DNA of 64,000 bases from Nocardioides sp. W7 (lineage in GTDB: Bacteria > Actinomycetota > Actinomycetes > Propionibacteriales > Nocardioidaceae). The notes under the pieces are model-generated. The model saw nothing but the letters and a program-made list of their open reading frames with translations. It did not search any database and had not been told where the DNA came from. Below are positions 34,258-43,337 of this stretch, one piece after another (position 1 is the stretch's first letter; every line of letters begins with the position of its first letter). Where the stretch lies: positions 4,340,001-4,404,000 of the forward strand of contig NZ_CP095078.1 in assembly GCF_022919075.1 (NCBI RefSeq). The letters are read 5' to 3'. A program made the translations under genes and the position numbers.

Positions 34258-35448
34258 ATGCGTCCCCTCGTCCTCGGAATCGCGGCCGCTCTCGGCCTCA
34301 GCCTGGTCCTCGCACCCGTCCCGAGCGGTGCGGATCCCTCGGCCGCTCCGGGCCTCGACCAGCGTCAATCCGTCGAGCAGACCGCGGCCCGCAGGACGGT
34401 GCCGGACCTTCGGGTACGCCGCCTGGTGACCGGCCTCGATCACCCGTGGGACGTACGGCCGATCGGCAGGGGCCGGCTGATCTTCACCCAGCGCGACCGG
34501 GCGACGGTGTCGATCTGGGCGAGCGGCCGGACCCGTCGCGTCGCGTTCCCGAGCGGCCAGGTGTGGGTGTCCGGCGAGACCGGACTGATGGGCCTCGACG
34601 TCGATCCGGGCTTCGCGAAGAACCGGCGCTTCTTCACCTGCCAGGGCGGTCGCACCGCCGGCGGCGGGCACGACGTACGAGTGATGGCGTGGCGGCTCAA
34701 CGCGCGACTGACCCGGGTGGTGGCCGGCAAGAAGCTGATCGGCGGGTTCCCGGCGACCAGCGGCCGGCACGGCGGCTGCCGGCTGCTCGCGCTGGCCGAC
34801 GGGTCGCTGGTCGTCGGCACCGGCGACGCTGCGGTCGGCACCAACCCGCGCGACCTCACCTCGCTGGGCGGCAAGACGCTCCGACTGAGCGCGCGCACCG
34901 GCAAACCGTGGCGGACCAACCCGTTCGTCAGGGCGGCCGACCGCAACCAGCGCTACGTCTTCACCTTCGGCCACCGCAACGTGCAGGGCCTCGACGTCCA
35001 GCCCGGCACCGGCCGGCTGTGGTCGGTCGAGCAGGGCACCAGCCGCGACGACGAGGTCAACCTGCTGGTGCGCGGCGGTGACTACGGCTACCACCCGGTC
35101 CCCGGCTACAACGAGAGCGTGGCCATGACCGACCCGGGCCTGCCGGGTCGCCAGCGCCGCGCGGTCTGGAGCTCAGGCGCCCCCACCCTCGCCACCTCCG
35201 GCGGCGGCTTCGTCGCCGGCCGTCGCTGGGGCGCGTACGACGGCACCTTCGCCGTCGCGGCCCAGAAGGGCGAGCGGGTCCTGTTCCTCACCGTGCGCGG
35301 CAAGAAGCTGCTGAACGTCCGCGTGCCCGACGCCCTGCGCCGGTACGGCCGGATCCGCACGATCGTCGACGGCCCCGGCTCGGTCATCTACGTCACCACC
35401 GACAACGGCGGGGACGACGCCATCCTGGCGGTCCGGCCGAAGCGCTGA
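34258..35448 (+). CDS. Secreted PQQ-dependent sugar dehydrogenase-like protein
   Basis: This 396-residue protein has a signal peptide (LVLGIAAALGLSLVLAPVPS) and the soluble glucose/sorbosone dehydrogenase beta-propeller: VTGLDHPWDVRPIGRGRLIF, GLMGLDVDPGF, GGKTLRLS, FTFGHRNVQGLDVQPGTGRL and the calcium/PQQ-site stretch QGTSRDDEVNLLVRGGDYGY. The ATG at 34258 begins the signal peptide. PQQ is often not made by such bacteria, so activity may depend on scavenged cofactor. The protein stands between two hairpin regions. Confidence 0.88.
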   Translation: MRPLVLGIAAALGLSLVLAPVPSGADPSAAPGLDQRQSVEQTAARRTVPDLRVRRLVTGLDHPWDVRPIGRGRLIFTQRDRATVSIWASGRTRRVAFPSGQVWVSGETGLMGLDVDPGFAKNRRFFTCQGGRTAGGGHDVRVMAWRLNARLTRVVAGKKLIGGFPATSGRHGGCRLLALADGSLVVGTGDAAVGTNPRDLTSLGGKTLRLSARTGKPWRTNPFVRAADRNQRYVFTFGHRNVQGLDVQPGTGRLWSVEQGTSRDDEVNLLVRGGDYGYHPVPGYNESVAMTDPGLPGRQRRAVWSSGAPTLATSGGGFVAGRRWGAYDGTFAVAAQKGERVLFLTVRGKKLLNVRVPDALRRYGRIRTIVDGPGSVIYVTTDNGGDDAILAVRPKR

Positions 35449-35466
35449 GGGGCGAGGACCGGCGCC

Positions 35467-35563
35467 GGGGAGTTTCATCGGTTAGCCGATGAACCTCATC
35501 CCGGGACGACAAAGGTTCATCGTCCAAGCGGGAGTTCTAGCGGGCTAACCGATGAAACTCCCC
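35467..35563. repeat. 97-bp element with nested inverted repeats
   Basis: The outer arms 35467–35487 and 35543–35563 are perfect 21-bp inverted repeats. The left arm begins GGGGAGTTTCATCGGTTAGC. Inside, CGATGAACCT (35487–35496) pairs with AGGTTCATCG (35513–35522). The left arm also contains TTCATCGG, which with the following CCGATGAA makes a short hairpin of its own, so a cruciform or alternative folds are possible. It occupies the space between two convergent genes. Confidence 0.85.
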
Positions 35564-35570
35564 CGCCCGG

Positions 35571-35861
35571 TCACGCCGACCAGCCCCATCCCAGCCACAG
35601 CCCGCCGGAGACCATCACCGCGAACCACACCAGGACGGCGACGACGGGCAGCACCGGCACCAGCCGCGGTCGCGGCGTCCACCACCGGCAGGCCTGCACG
35701 AAGAGCACCAGCCAGACGCCGAGGAGCAGCACGACCGCCCACCAGGGTGCGATCAGCCCGCCGGCGCCGTACAGGAAGAGCACCGAGGCCATGCCGGCCA
35801 TGCCGACGAACGGCCACGGCGAGGCGTCGCCGGGACGACGTCGCCGGCGGCGTGCCGCCAC
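35571..35861 (-). CDS. Small hydrophobic membrane protein
   Basis: This 96-residue protein has a basic head (AARRRRRRPGD) and three hydrophobic helices (PFVGMAGMASVLFLYGAGGL, WWAVVLLLGVWLVLFVQAC, LPVVAVLVWFAVMVSGGLWL). The GTG start at 35861 directly abuts the stop codon of the upstream SPOR-like gene behind GGAGGA, so the two are translationally coupled. I do not recognise the family. Confidence 0.65.
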   Translation of the reverse strand: MAARRRRRRPGDASPWPFVGMAGMASVLFLYGAGGLIAPWWAVVLLLGVWLVLFVQACRWWTPRPRLVPVLPVVAVLVWFAVMVSGGLWLGWGWSA

Positions 35862-36065
35862 CTAGTCCTCCAGCTGCTCGTCGTTCCAGTCCGGGTCGTG
35901 GTCCCAGGACTCGTTGCGCTCCTCGACCTTGGTCAGGGCCCGGGACGCCTCGGCCGCCGTGGCGTACGGGCCCAGCCGGTCCGCGTTGCGGCAGCCCTCG
36001 CGGTCCTCGACCGTGTGGTGCTTGAGGCAGAACCAGAACTCTCGAGTGTCCGCGCTGTCGCTCAT
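35862..36065 (-). CDS. Small conserved actinobacterial protein, SPOR-like
   Basis: This 67-residue acidic protein (REFWFCLKHHTVEDREGCRN, then ADRLGPYATAAEASRALTKV, acidic tail) is a type I recall as widely conserved in actinobacteria and often labelled SPOR-domain containing. The paired Cys/His residues in the first half (CLKHH, GC) could bind a metal. Its function is unknown. It is coupled to the membrane gene that follows. Confidence 0.7.
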   Translation of the reverse strand: MSDSADTREFWFCLKHHTVEDREGCRNADRLGPYATAAEASRALTKVEERNESWDHDPDWNDEQLED

Positions 36066-36160
36066 GGTCAGAAACTACCGCGCGGCTCGTGACCCGCAGG
36101 CGTACGCCGGCCGCCCGGCGCGTGGCCGGCCCGAGGGAAGCCCCGGGCCGGCCCCGACGC

Positions 36161-38395
36161 TCACTTCCGCCGCTTGATCGTCACCTTCTGCTTGGCCTGG
36201 CCCGGCAGGTAGGTCCCCGACCCGGCGACCTTCGCCGTGATGGTGCAGCGACCCGCCTTGCGGAACTTCACGACACCCTTGCCGTTGACCGTGCACACCG
36301 ATCGCGGCGTGGTCGCGTAGGTGACCTTGTGTCCCTTGGCGGCGCCCTTGGTCCTGATCCGGTACGTCGAGCCCACCTTCGCCTTGCCCGGCTTGGACGT
36401 GATGCGCAGCTTCTGCGCGGACGGCTTGGTCACGTTCACGACCTGCGTGACCGGCATCGCGGGCTCGTGGTCGGCGTCGCCCGGCTGGGCGGCGCCGATG
36501 ACGCACGACCCCGTGCCACGGAAGGCGACCTTCGCCGAACCGTCGCCGCGGTCCTGGACCGAGCACTGGGCCGGGGTCACCGCGGACAGCTCCACGGGAA
36601 GACGTCCGGTCGACGCCCGCACGACGTACTCGCCGCCGACGACGCTCTTCGTCGGCGGGGCCGAGGTGAAGCGGATGGCCTGCTTCGCGCGGACGACGGT
36701 GATGGCCTCGCTGGCGGCGGCGCCTGCCTCGTAGTCGTCGTCACCGGCCTGGTTCGCGGTCAGCTCGCACGAGCCGACGTGGTGGAAGGTCACGATGGCC
36801 GAGCCCGACCCCTTGCCCACCACCGAGCACGTCGGCGACCCGGCGGTGAAGGTGACGGGGCTGCTCGACGTGCCGCCGGTCGCGGTCACGGCGTACGTGC
36901 CGCCGACCGCGCCCTCCTCAGGAGCCGTGCTGGTGAAGGCCAGAGTCTGCGCGCCCTTCGCGACCGTGATCGTCTGGCTGGCCGGTTCGGCATCCTCGTG
37001 GTTCGCGTTGCCGGCCTGGTTCGCGGTGATGACACAGCTGCCTGCGTGGTCGAAGCGGACCGTCGCGTTGCCGCTGGTCTGACCGCTCAGCGAGCAGTCA
37101 GCGGAGCTGGTCAACTGCACGGGGTTGCCCGACGTACCGCCGCTTACGCTCACCGCCCGGGTCTGCCCGGCGAACGCCGAGTTCCCGGACGTGGTGAAGC
37201 TCAGCTGCTGGAGGGCCTTGACCTGCTCCACCGTCGTCGTCCCGGTGATCCCCCCGGTCGCGGCGGTCAAGGTGACCGTGCCGACCGTCGTCGAGGACCG
37301 CATTCCGACGCGGTAGTGCCCGTTGCCCTGCGGGACGACGGTGCCGAACACGACCCCGGCGTCGTCGCCGCTGATCGTCACGTCGTGCCCCGCCCACAGC
37401 CGGCCGCTCTGGTCCAGCAGGGAGATGTCGACCACCGTCGTCGAGCCGTCGGCCGGGAGGGTGTCCACCGCGTCGACCACCAGCGTCGTCGGCACCGCGG
37501 CGTAGGTGATGCTCGCCCGTGGCCCGGTCGTGGTGACGTCCTGTGCCCCCAGGGTGAAGCGCGCCGGGTCGCCGTACGACGAACCGCCGCCGCCACCGCC
37601 GTAGACCGACGAGCTGCCGCCGCCGTACCAACCGCCGCCACCGCCGCTGGCGCCGGGGACGCCGCCCGTGCCGACCGAGACGCCGTCAGCACCCACGCCG
37701 AACTCGCCGAACCGGCCGTCGGGGTAGTACTGCTTCACGACGCACCCGATCGCCCGGGGGCCGCCCGCGGTCTGGGTCCCGCCTCCCGCGCCCGTCGAGT
37801 CGGCGCAGCTGGGGCCGTTGTCTGCCAGCGCGTTGCCCCCCGCCTGACCGCTCTCACCGGGACCGACCAGGCCGGCGTGCCCGCCGTCGATCCCTGGGGA
37901 CACCCCGGTGCCGCCACCGCCGCCAGCGACCAGGACCCGATGCTCGAGGCCTGCGCCGCCGATGCGGATGTCGGTCGCCCCACCGCCGGCGTAGCCGGCG
38001 CCACCCCCACCGGAGGCCGCGCCGCCGCCGCCCCAGCCACCACCGTTGGCACCGCCGAACCGGTACCCGCCGTCACTGCCGACGGTGACGCGCAGGACCT
38101 CGCCCGGAGTCACGGACAGGGTTCCGGTGACGTGGGCGCCCAGGCCCCCGAGGGCGATGGAGTTGTCGGCGCCCTTGCCACCGACCAGATCGACGGTCAC
38201 GGACGTCACGCCTGTGGGGACGGTCCACTCGCCACCGTTGACGGCGGTGTGCTCGCCCCCGGCGTACCCGGTCCACGAGAGGTGGTTGGTGGTGGGGGCG
38301 GCCGCATGAGCGGCGTCGGGGGGCGTGACGGCGAGCAGGGCTCCGCACGCCAGAATCAGGGCAGTGGCGCGGGCGCCGACCGAAGTGGGGGACAT
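36161..38395 (-). CDS. Large secreted glycine-rich and Ig-like repeat protein
   Basis: This 744-residue protein has a signal peptide (ALILACGALLAVTPPDAAHA) and a Gly-rich domain of the receptor-tyrosine-kinase type (about 35–300; stretches such as GGGWGGGGAASGGGGAGYAG). After this come bacterial Ig-like modules, several of about 85 residues with the pattern ITVAKGAQTLAFTSTAPEE / SCELTANQAGDDDYEAG repeated near 400–640, and a basic C-terminal repeat ending TIKRRK. It has no sortase motif or membrane anchor. An adhesin or matrix component is likely. The start ATG lacks a clear ribosome-binding site. Confidence 0.8.
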   Translation of the reverse strand: MSPTSVGARATALILACGALLAVTPPDAAHAAAPTTNHLSWTGYAGGEHTAVNGGEWTVPTGVTSVTVDLVGGKGADNSIALGGLGAHVTGTLSVTPGEVLRVTVGSDGGYRFGGANGGGWGGGGAASGGGGAGYAGGGATDIRIGGAGLEHRVLVAGGGGGTGVSPGIDGGHAGLVGPGESGQAGGNALADNGPSCADSTGAGGGTQTAGGPRAIGCVVKQYYPDGRFGEFGVGADGVSVGTGGVPGASGGGGGWYGGGSSSVYGGGGGGSSYGDPARFTLGAQDVTTTGPRASITYAAVPTTLVVDAVDTLPADGSTTVVDISLLDQSGRLWAGHDVTISGDDAGVVFGTVVPQGNGHYRVGMRSSTTVGTVTLTAATGGITGTTTVEQVKALQQLSFTTSGNSAFAGQTRAVSVSGGTSGNPVQLTSSADCSLSGQTSGNATVRFDHAGSCVITANQAGNANHEDAEPASQTITVAKGAQTLAFTSTAPEEGAVGGTYAVTATGGTSSSPVTFTAGSPTCSVVGKGSGSAIVTFHHVGSCELTANQAGDDDYEAGAAASEAITVVRAKQAIRFTSAPPTKSVVGGEYVVRASTGRLPVELSAVTPAQCSVQDRGDGSAKVAFRGTGSCVIGAAQPGDADHEPAMPVTQVVNVTKPSAQKLRITSKPGKAKVGSTYRIRTKGAAKGHKVTYATTPRSVCTVNGKGVVKFRKAGRCTITAKVAGSGTYLPGQAKQKVTIKRRK

Positions 38396-38533
38396 AAAGA
38401 GGAGTCTTTCGCGACGAGTGCGCAGCGCACCGGGAACGGGCAGGAATCACCCGGCGGGCCGCCCATCGGGCCCGGGTGGTCTGGTCCACCTCGTCCGCCG
38501 GGGTCGACTCGAGCGCATCTAGACTCCCCCCAC

Positions 38534-39382
38534 GTGACTCCCGTGGCTCCCGCGTCCCTCTCCCCCCGGCGCGCCGTCCCCGCCTCGATCGAGCGCCCCG
38601 AGTACGTCGACCGGCCGGCGCCCGCGCGCTACACCGGCGCCGAGGTCAAGGACGCCGAGACGATCGAGCGGATGCGGGTGGCGGGCCGGCTCGCGGCTCA
38701 GGCGCGTGAGGAGGTCGGCCGCCACGTCGTACCGGGCGTGACCACCGACGAGCTGGACCGGATCGGCCACGAGTTCCTGTGCGACCACGGCGCCTACCCC
38801 TCCACCCTCGGCTACCGGGGCTTCCCGAAGTCGCTGTGCTCCAGCGTCAACGAGGTGGTCTGCCACGGCATCCCCGACAGCCGGGTGGTCGAGGACGGCG
38901 ACATCGTCAACATCGACATCACGGCGTACCTCCACGGCGTGCACGGCGACACCAACGCCACCTTCCTCGCGGGCGACGTCGACGAGGAGTCCCGGCTGCT
39001 GGTCGAGCGCACCCGCGAGGCTCTCGAGCGCGGCATCAAGGCGGTCCGGCCGGGCCGCCGGATCAACATCATCGGCCGGGTGATCGAGTCGTACGCCGCC
39101 CGCTTCGGGTACGGCGTCGTCCGCGAGTTCACCGGCCACGGGATCGGCACGTCGTTCCACTCCGGCCTGATCGTCCCGCACTACGACGACCCGGCGCACG
39201 ACACCCTGATCGAGCCGGGCATGACCTTCACCATCGAGCCGATGCTCAACCTCGGCACCCACGAGTGGACCATGTGGGACGACGGCTGGACGGTCGTCAC
39301 TCAGGACCTGCGCCGCAGCGCCCAGTTCGAGCACACGCTGCTGGTCACGGCCACCGGCGCCGAGGTGCTGACCAACCCCTGA
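38534..39382 (+). CDS. map: Type I methionine aminopeptidase
   Basis: This 282-residue enzyme removes N-terminal methionine from new proteins. The five metal ligands are visible: Asp in VNIDITAYLHGVHGDTN (two), His in FTGHGIGTSFH, Glu in FTIEPMLNLG and Glu in RSAQFEHTLLV. The GTG at 38534 is taken as the start; the first 35 residues form a variable Pro-rich extension that is common in actinobacterial MetAP1c-type enzymes. It is divergent from the glycine-rich protein gene. Confidence 0.93.
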   Translation: MTPVAPASLSPRRAVPASIERPEYVDRPAPARYTGAEVKDAETIERMRVAGRLAAQAREEVGRHVVPGVTTDELDRIGHEFLCDHGAYPSTLGYRGFPKSLCSSVNEVVCHGIPDSRVVEDGDIVNIDITAYLHGVHGDTNATFLAGDVDEESRLLVERTREALERGIKAVRPGRRINIIGRVIESYAARFGYGVVREFTGHGIGTSFHSGLIVPHYDDPAHDTLIEPGMTFTIEPMLNLGTHEWTMWDDGWTVVTQDLRRSAQFEHTLLVTATGAEVLTNP

Positions 39383-39458
39383 GCCGCCCCCGGCCAGCGG
39401 TCTGAACCGGAAATCCAAGGCAACATGGCTGTTACATCGATCTGGGTAATGTCCGCCC

Positions 39459-41111
39459 ATGACGTCGATGTTCGAGGGCTACGCCTCCACGGGCCCGGCC
39501 TACGACGAGATGTTCGACGGCGAGTCCCTGCGCTCGGCGTACCAGCGGCTCAGCAGCTCGCTGCGGACCATGACCACCCCCGACCTGGTCAGCCGGGTCG
39601 AGGCGCTGCAGGCCAGCTACCTCGACCAGGGCGTCACGTTCGACATCGGTGGCGAGGAGCGCGCCTTCCCGCTCGACATCCTGCCGCGGGTCATCGAGAT
39701 GGACACGTTCTCGACCATCGAGCGGGGCGTGCAGCAGCGGGTCAGGGCGCTGGAGCTGTTCCTCGCCGACGTGTACGACGCGGGCCAGGTCTTCGCCGAC
39801 GGGGTGATACCCCGCGAGGTCATCGCCACCTCCTCGCACTACCACCGGGCGTCCGCGGGGGTCCGGCCGCCGAACGGCGTGCGTGTGCACGTGTCCGGCA
39901 TCGACCTGGTGCGCGACAACACCGGTGAGTTCCGGGTGCTGGAGGACAACGTGCGGGTGCCGTCGGGCGTCTCGTACGTCATCACCAACCGGCGCGCGAT
40001 CTCCGCGGCGCTGCCGGAGACGATCGCCGAGCACCGGATCCGGCCGGTCGCGGCGTACCCCCAGCGGCTGCTCGCGGCGCTCCGGGCCGCCGCCCCCGCC
40101 GGGGTCGCCGACCCGACCGTCGTGGTGCTGACCCCGGGTGTCTACAACGGCGCCTACTTCGAGCACGCGCTGCTGGCCCGCACGATGGGCGTCGAGCTGG
40201 TCGAGGGCCGGGACCTGGAGTGCCGGCGCGGCCGGGTGATGATGCGGACCACCAAGGGCTTCGAGCCCGTGCACGTGATCTACCGCCGCGTGGACGACGA
40301 GTTCCTCGACCCGGTGCACTTCCGGGCCGACTCGATGCTCGGTTGCCCCGGCATGATCGACGCCGCCCGGGCCGGCAACGTCACCATCGCCAACGCCGTC
40401 GGCAACGGCGTGGCCGACGACAAGCTCGTCTACACCTACCTGCCCGACATCATCCGCTACTACCTCGCCGAGGAGCCGGTGCTGCGCAACGTCGACACCT
40501 GGCGGATCGGCGAGCCGGACCACCGCGAGGAGGTCCTCGACCGGCTCGACGAGCTGGTGCTCAAGCCGGTGGACGGCTCGGGCGGCAAGGGCATCGTGAT
40601 CGGCCCGCGCGCCTCGAAGGCGGAGCTCGACGTACTGCGCGAGAAGATCCTCGACGACCCGCGGGCCTGGATCGCCCAGCCGGTCGTCCAGCTCTCGACC
40701 GTGCCCACGTTCGTCGACGGCGAGCTCGGCCCGCGCCACGTCGACCTGCGCCCATTCGCGGTCAACGACGGCAACCGGGTCTGGGTGCTTCCCGGCGGGC
40801 TGACCCGGGTCGCGCTCGCGAAGGGCGAGCTGATCGTGAACTCCTCGCGCGGCGGCGGCTCCAAGGACACCTGGGTGCTCGCCGGGCCGGCCCCGGCCAC
40901 GGCACCCGTCGTCGACCCGGTCTTCGAGCCGGTCACCCTGGAGCCCGTCGAGCCCGAGCCGGTTCTGCCCGAGCCGGTCGAGGAGGAGCCGCCTCCGGGT
41001 CCGTCCGCTCCCCCGCCGGTCGCCCCCGCCGGAGTGGCGCTCAGCGAGCCGAGTCAGCAGCAGGAGCAGCAACAGCAGGACCGGGACGAGCGGGGGGACG
41101 CTCGATGCTGA
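39459..41111 (+). CDS. Circularly permuted ATP-grasp protein (DUF404/DUF407)
   Basis: This 550-residue protein has the permuted type 2 ATP-grasp core: GVTFDIGGEERAFPLDILPR, LRVEDNV-like VLEDNVRVPSGVSYVITNRR, VLTPGVYNGAYFEHALLAR and LKPVDGSGGKGIVIGPRAS with the ATP-binding Gly/Lys. It would form a peptide or amide bond. The core ends near residue 476; the remaining 74 residues are Pro/Glu-rich and end in a Gln-rich run (QQQEQQQQDRDERG), unusual for the family. The gene overlaps the alpha-E gene by seven bases. Operon mates suggest a peptide-modification system. Confidence 0.9.
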   Translation: MTSMFEGYASTGPAYDEMFDGESLRSAYQRLSSSLRTMTTPDLVSRVEALQASYLDQGVTFDIGGEERAFPLDILPRVIEMDTFSTIERGVQQRVRALELFLADVYDAGQVFADGVIPREVIATSSHYHRASAGVRPPNGVRVHVSGIDLVRDNTGEFRVLEDNVRVPSGVSYVITNRRAISAALPETIAEHRIRPVAAYPQRLLAALRAAAPAGVADPTVVVLTPGVYNGAYFEHALLARTMGVELVEGRDLECRRGRVMMRTTKGFEPVHVIYRRVDDEFLDPVHFRADSMLGCPGMIDAARAGNVTIANAVGNGVADDKLVYTYLPDIIRYYLAEEPVLRNVDTWRIGEPDHREEVLDRLDELVLKPVDGSGGKGIVIGPRASKAELDVLREKILDDPRAWIAQPVVQLSTVPTFVDGELGPRHVDLRPFAVNDGNRVWVLPGGLTRVALAKGELIVNSSRGGGSKDTWVLAGPAPATAPVVDPVFEPVTLEPVEPEPVLPEPVEEEPPPGPSAPPPVAPAGVALSEPSQQQEQQQQDRDERGDARC

Positions 41112-42034
41112 GCCGGATCGCCGAGTCGATGTTCTGGATCGGACGGTACGTCGAGCGCGCCGAGGACACCGCGCGGATCCTCGACGTCCAGACCCAGCTG
41201 CTCCTGGAGGACGCGACGATCGACGAGGAGTCGACCTGCGCCAACCTGCTCTCCATCATGGGCGTGGAGGCGGAGCCCGAGTGGGCCATCGACACCTCGC
41301 TGGTCCTCGACCGGCTCTGCTACGACCCCACCTCGCCGACCTCGATCGCCTCGGCGCTGGCCGCCGCCCGCGAGTCGGCCCGCCGGGCCCGCGAGACGCT
41401 GTCGGTGCCGATGTGGGAGGCCATCAACACGACGTACCGCGCCCTGCCGTCGGGGCACTTCGACTCGATGCGCGCGCCGATGATCTTCCAGTGGGTCCGG
41501 GAGCGGGCGGCGCTGATCAACGGCACCGCCGACGCCACGATGACCCGCGACGAGGGCTGGCACTTCCTGATGCTGGGCCGGTGCGTGGAGCGGGCCGACA
41601 TGACCTCCCGGCTGGTCGCCACGGCGGCCCAGTCGTCCGGGACCGGCGCCCAGTGGACCAGCACGCTGCGGGCCTCAGGCGGCTACGAGGCGTTCCTGCG
41701 GACCTACAAGGGGCTGGAGACCGAGCGCGGGGCGGCCGAGTTCCTGCTCCTCGACCGGCTCTTCCCGCGGTCGGTGGTGTTCTCGCTCAACCGGGCGGAG
41801 CAGTGCATCGAGAACCTCGAGTCGTCCGGCCAGCGGGCGGGCTTCCAGAACGAGGCGCAGCGGCTGCTCGGCCGGACCCGAGCGGAGTTCGAGTACCGCT
41901 CGCTCTCCGACGTGATGGCCGATCTGCCCAACGAGATGGAGCGGCTGCAGCGCACCTGCGCGCTCGCGACCGAGGCGGTCACCCGCCGCTACTTCGCCGG
42001 GTCCGAGGCACTGACCTGGCAGGGGGCCAACTGA
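41105..42034 (+). CDS. Alpha-E domain protein (DUF403)
   Basis: This 309-residue all-helical protein has the family start MLSRIAESMFWIGRYVERAE and the repeated sequence WHFLMLGRCVERADMTSRL, as in alpha-E domains. It always travels with circularly permuted ATP-grasp and transglutaminase genes. Its biochemical role is unproven; it may hold the peptide substrate. It overlaps both neighbours (seven bases before, one base after). Confidence 0.9.
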   Translation: MLSRIAESMFWIGRYVERAEDTARILDVQTQLLLEDATIDEESTCANLLSIMGVEAEPEWAIDTSLVLDRLCYDPTSPTSIASALAAARESARRARETLSVPMWEAINTTYRALPSGHFDSMRAPMIFQWVRERAALINGTADATMTRDEGWHFLMLGRCVERADMTSRLVATAAQSSGTGAQWTSTLRASGGYEAFLRTYKGLETERGAAEFLLLDRLFPRSVVFSLNRAEQCIENLESSGQRAGFQNEAQRLLGRTRAEFEYRSLSDVMADLPNEMERLQRTCALATEAVTRRYFAGSEALTWQGAN

Positions 42035-42879
42035 TGAGCATGCAGCTGCGGGTGGTGCACACCACCGGCTACGAGTACGACGGCAAGGCGGTCGCGTCGT
42101 ACAACCAGGCCCGACTGACGCCGCAGACGACGCCCGAGCAGATCGTGGTGCACTCGCGGCTGGAGGTGACGCCGAAGCCGTGGACCTTCGAGTACCGCGA
42201 CTACTTCGGCACCCTCGTGACCGCGTTCGAGGTCCTCGACCCGCACGAGTCGATGACGGTCACCGTGACCTCGACGGTGCAGACGAACCGGCCCCCGACG
42301 CCCGCGCCCCGGCTGAGCTGGGCGGAGCTCTGGGACACCGCCGTCGCCGACCGGTGGACCGAGTACCTCACCCGCCCCGAGCTCGTCGCCCCGCCCACCG
42401 ACTTCGCGAAGCGCCTCCGCGCCCTGGCCGACGGCTGCGCCCGGCCGGGCGAGGCCGCTCGCGCCGTGTGCGCGCTGGTCCACGACGAGGTGGAGTACCT
42501 CCCCGGCTCCACCGACGTGCGGTCCGTGGCGGCGCTGGCCTGGCAGCAGCGCGCCGGGGTGTGCCAGGACATGGTGCACCTCGTCATCGGAGGACTCCGG
42601 TCCGTCGGCATCCCGGCGCGCTACGTCTCCGGCTACTCCCACCCCCGTGCCGACCCGGTCGTCGGCGAGACCGTCAGCGGCGAGTCGCACGCGTGGGTGG
42701 AGTGGTGGGACGACGGCTGGCACCCGTTCGACCCCACCAACGACACCGAGCCCGGTGACCGCTACGTCGCGGTCGCGACCGGTCGCGACTACCAGGACGT
42801 GAAGCCGCTCAGCGGCATCTACTCCGGAGCCGAGACCTCCCAGATGTCGGTCGCCGTCAGCGTCACCAGGCTCGCCTGA
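42034..42879 (+). CDS. Transglutaminase-like cysteine protease family protein
   Basis: This 281-residue protein has an N-terminal beta-strand domain (LRVVHTTGYEYDGKAVASYN) of the bacterial transglutaminase N-type and a catalytic core with Cys in QRAGVCQDMVHLVIGGLR, His in SGESHAWVEWW and Asp in WHPFDPTNDTE. It is expected to cleave or form peptide or isopeptide bonds and is translationally coupled (TGATG) to the alpha-E gene. It completes the three-gene module. Confidence 0.92.
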   Translation: MSMQLRVVHTTGYEYDGKAVASYNQARLTPQTTPEQIVVHSRLEVTPKPWTFEYRDYFGTLVTAFEVLDPHESMTVTVTSTVQTNRPPTPAPRLSWAELWDTAVADRWTEYLTRPELVAPPTDFAKRLRALADGCARPGEAARAVCALVHDEVEYLPGSTDVRSVAALAWQQRAGVCQDMVHLVIGGLRSVGIPARYVSGYSHPRADPVVGETVSGESHAWVEWWDDGWHPFDPTNDTEPGDRYVAVATGRDYQDVKPLSGIYSGAETSQMSVAVSVTRLA

Positions 42880-42900
42880 CCCCGGCCCCGTCCCGGCGCC

Positions 42901-43320
42901 TCAGCCGGCCATCAGCTGGCGCTCGACCCGGAGCACCGCGAGCTCGTGCTCGATGTCGCCGCTCATGGCGAAGGCCAGCCGCAGGTGCGGCAGCGCCTCC
43001 TCCAGCCTCGACTGCCGCTCGAGCGCGCGGCCGAGCGCGTGCCGGGCCCACACGTCGTCGGGGGTCTCCTCGACCAGGCTGCGGAGCTCGGTCTCGGCCT
43101 TCCGCAGCTGCACCCGGATCAGGTAGGCCCAGGCGCGCAGCGCGCGGAGTCCGGTGTTGCGGGGGTCCTCGGCGAGGGCCGGCTCCAGCACCTGAAGCGC
43201 CTCGACCGGCGCCCGTCGTACCAGCAGGTCGTGGGCGATCCGATAGGCCGACTCCGGCCCGGACTGGCCCGGGAACACGATCGGCGGCGCCTTCATCTGC
43301 TCCTCGTCCATGATGTCCAT
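42901..43320 (-). CDS. Tetratricopeptide-repeat protein
   Basis: This 139-residue helical protein has three or four TPR units: AYRIAHDLLVRRAPVEALQV, LRALRAWAYLIRVQLRKAET, VWARHALGRALERQSRLEEA and LPHLRLAFAMSG. TPR units mediate protein contacts. It is convergent with the transglutaminase gene, with a 21-base gap. No partner is evident. Confidence 0.8.
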   Translation of the reverse strand: MDIMDEEQMKAPPIVFPGQSGPESAYRIAHDLLVRRAPVEALQVLEPALAEDPRNTGLRALRAWAYLIRVQLRKAETELRSLVEETPDDVWARHALGRALERQSRLEEALPHLRLAFAMSGDIEHELAVLRVERQLMAG

Positions 43321-43337
43321 GGTGCGTCAACCATGCG

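Noticed and set aside
36089..38533. A very long open frame on the plus strand upstream of map
   Set aside because: It is the antisense of the glycine-rich secreted protein gene; high GC content keeps it open. Only the part from 38534 has methionine aminopeptidase motifs.
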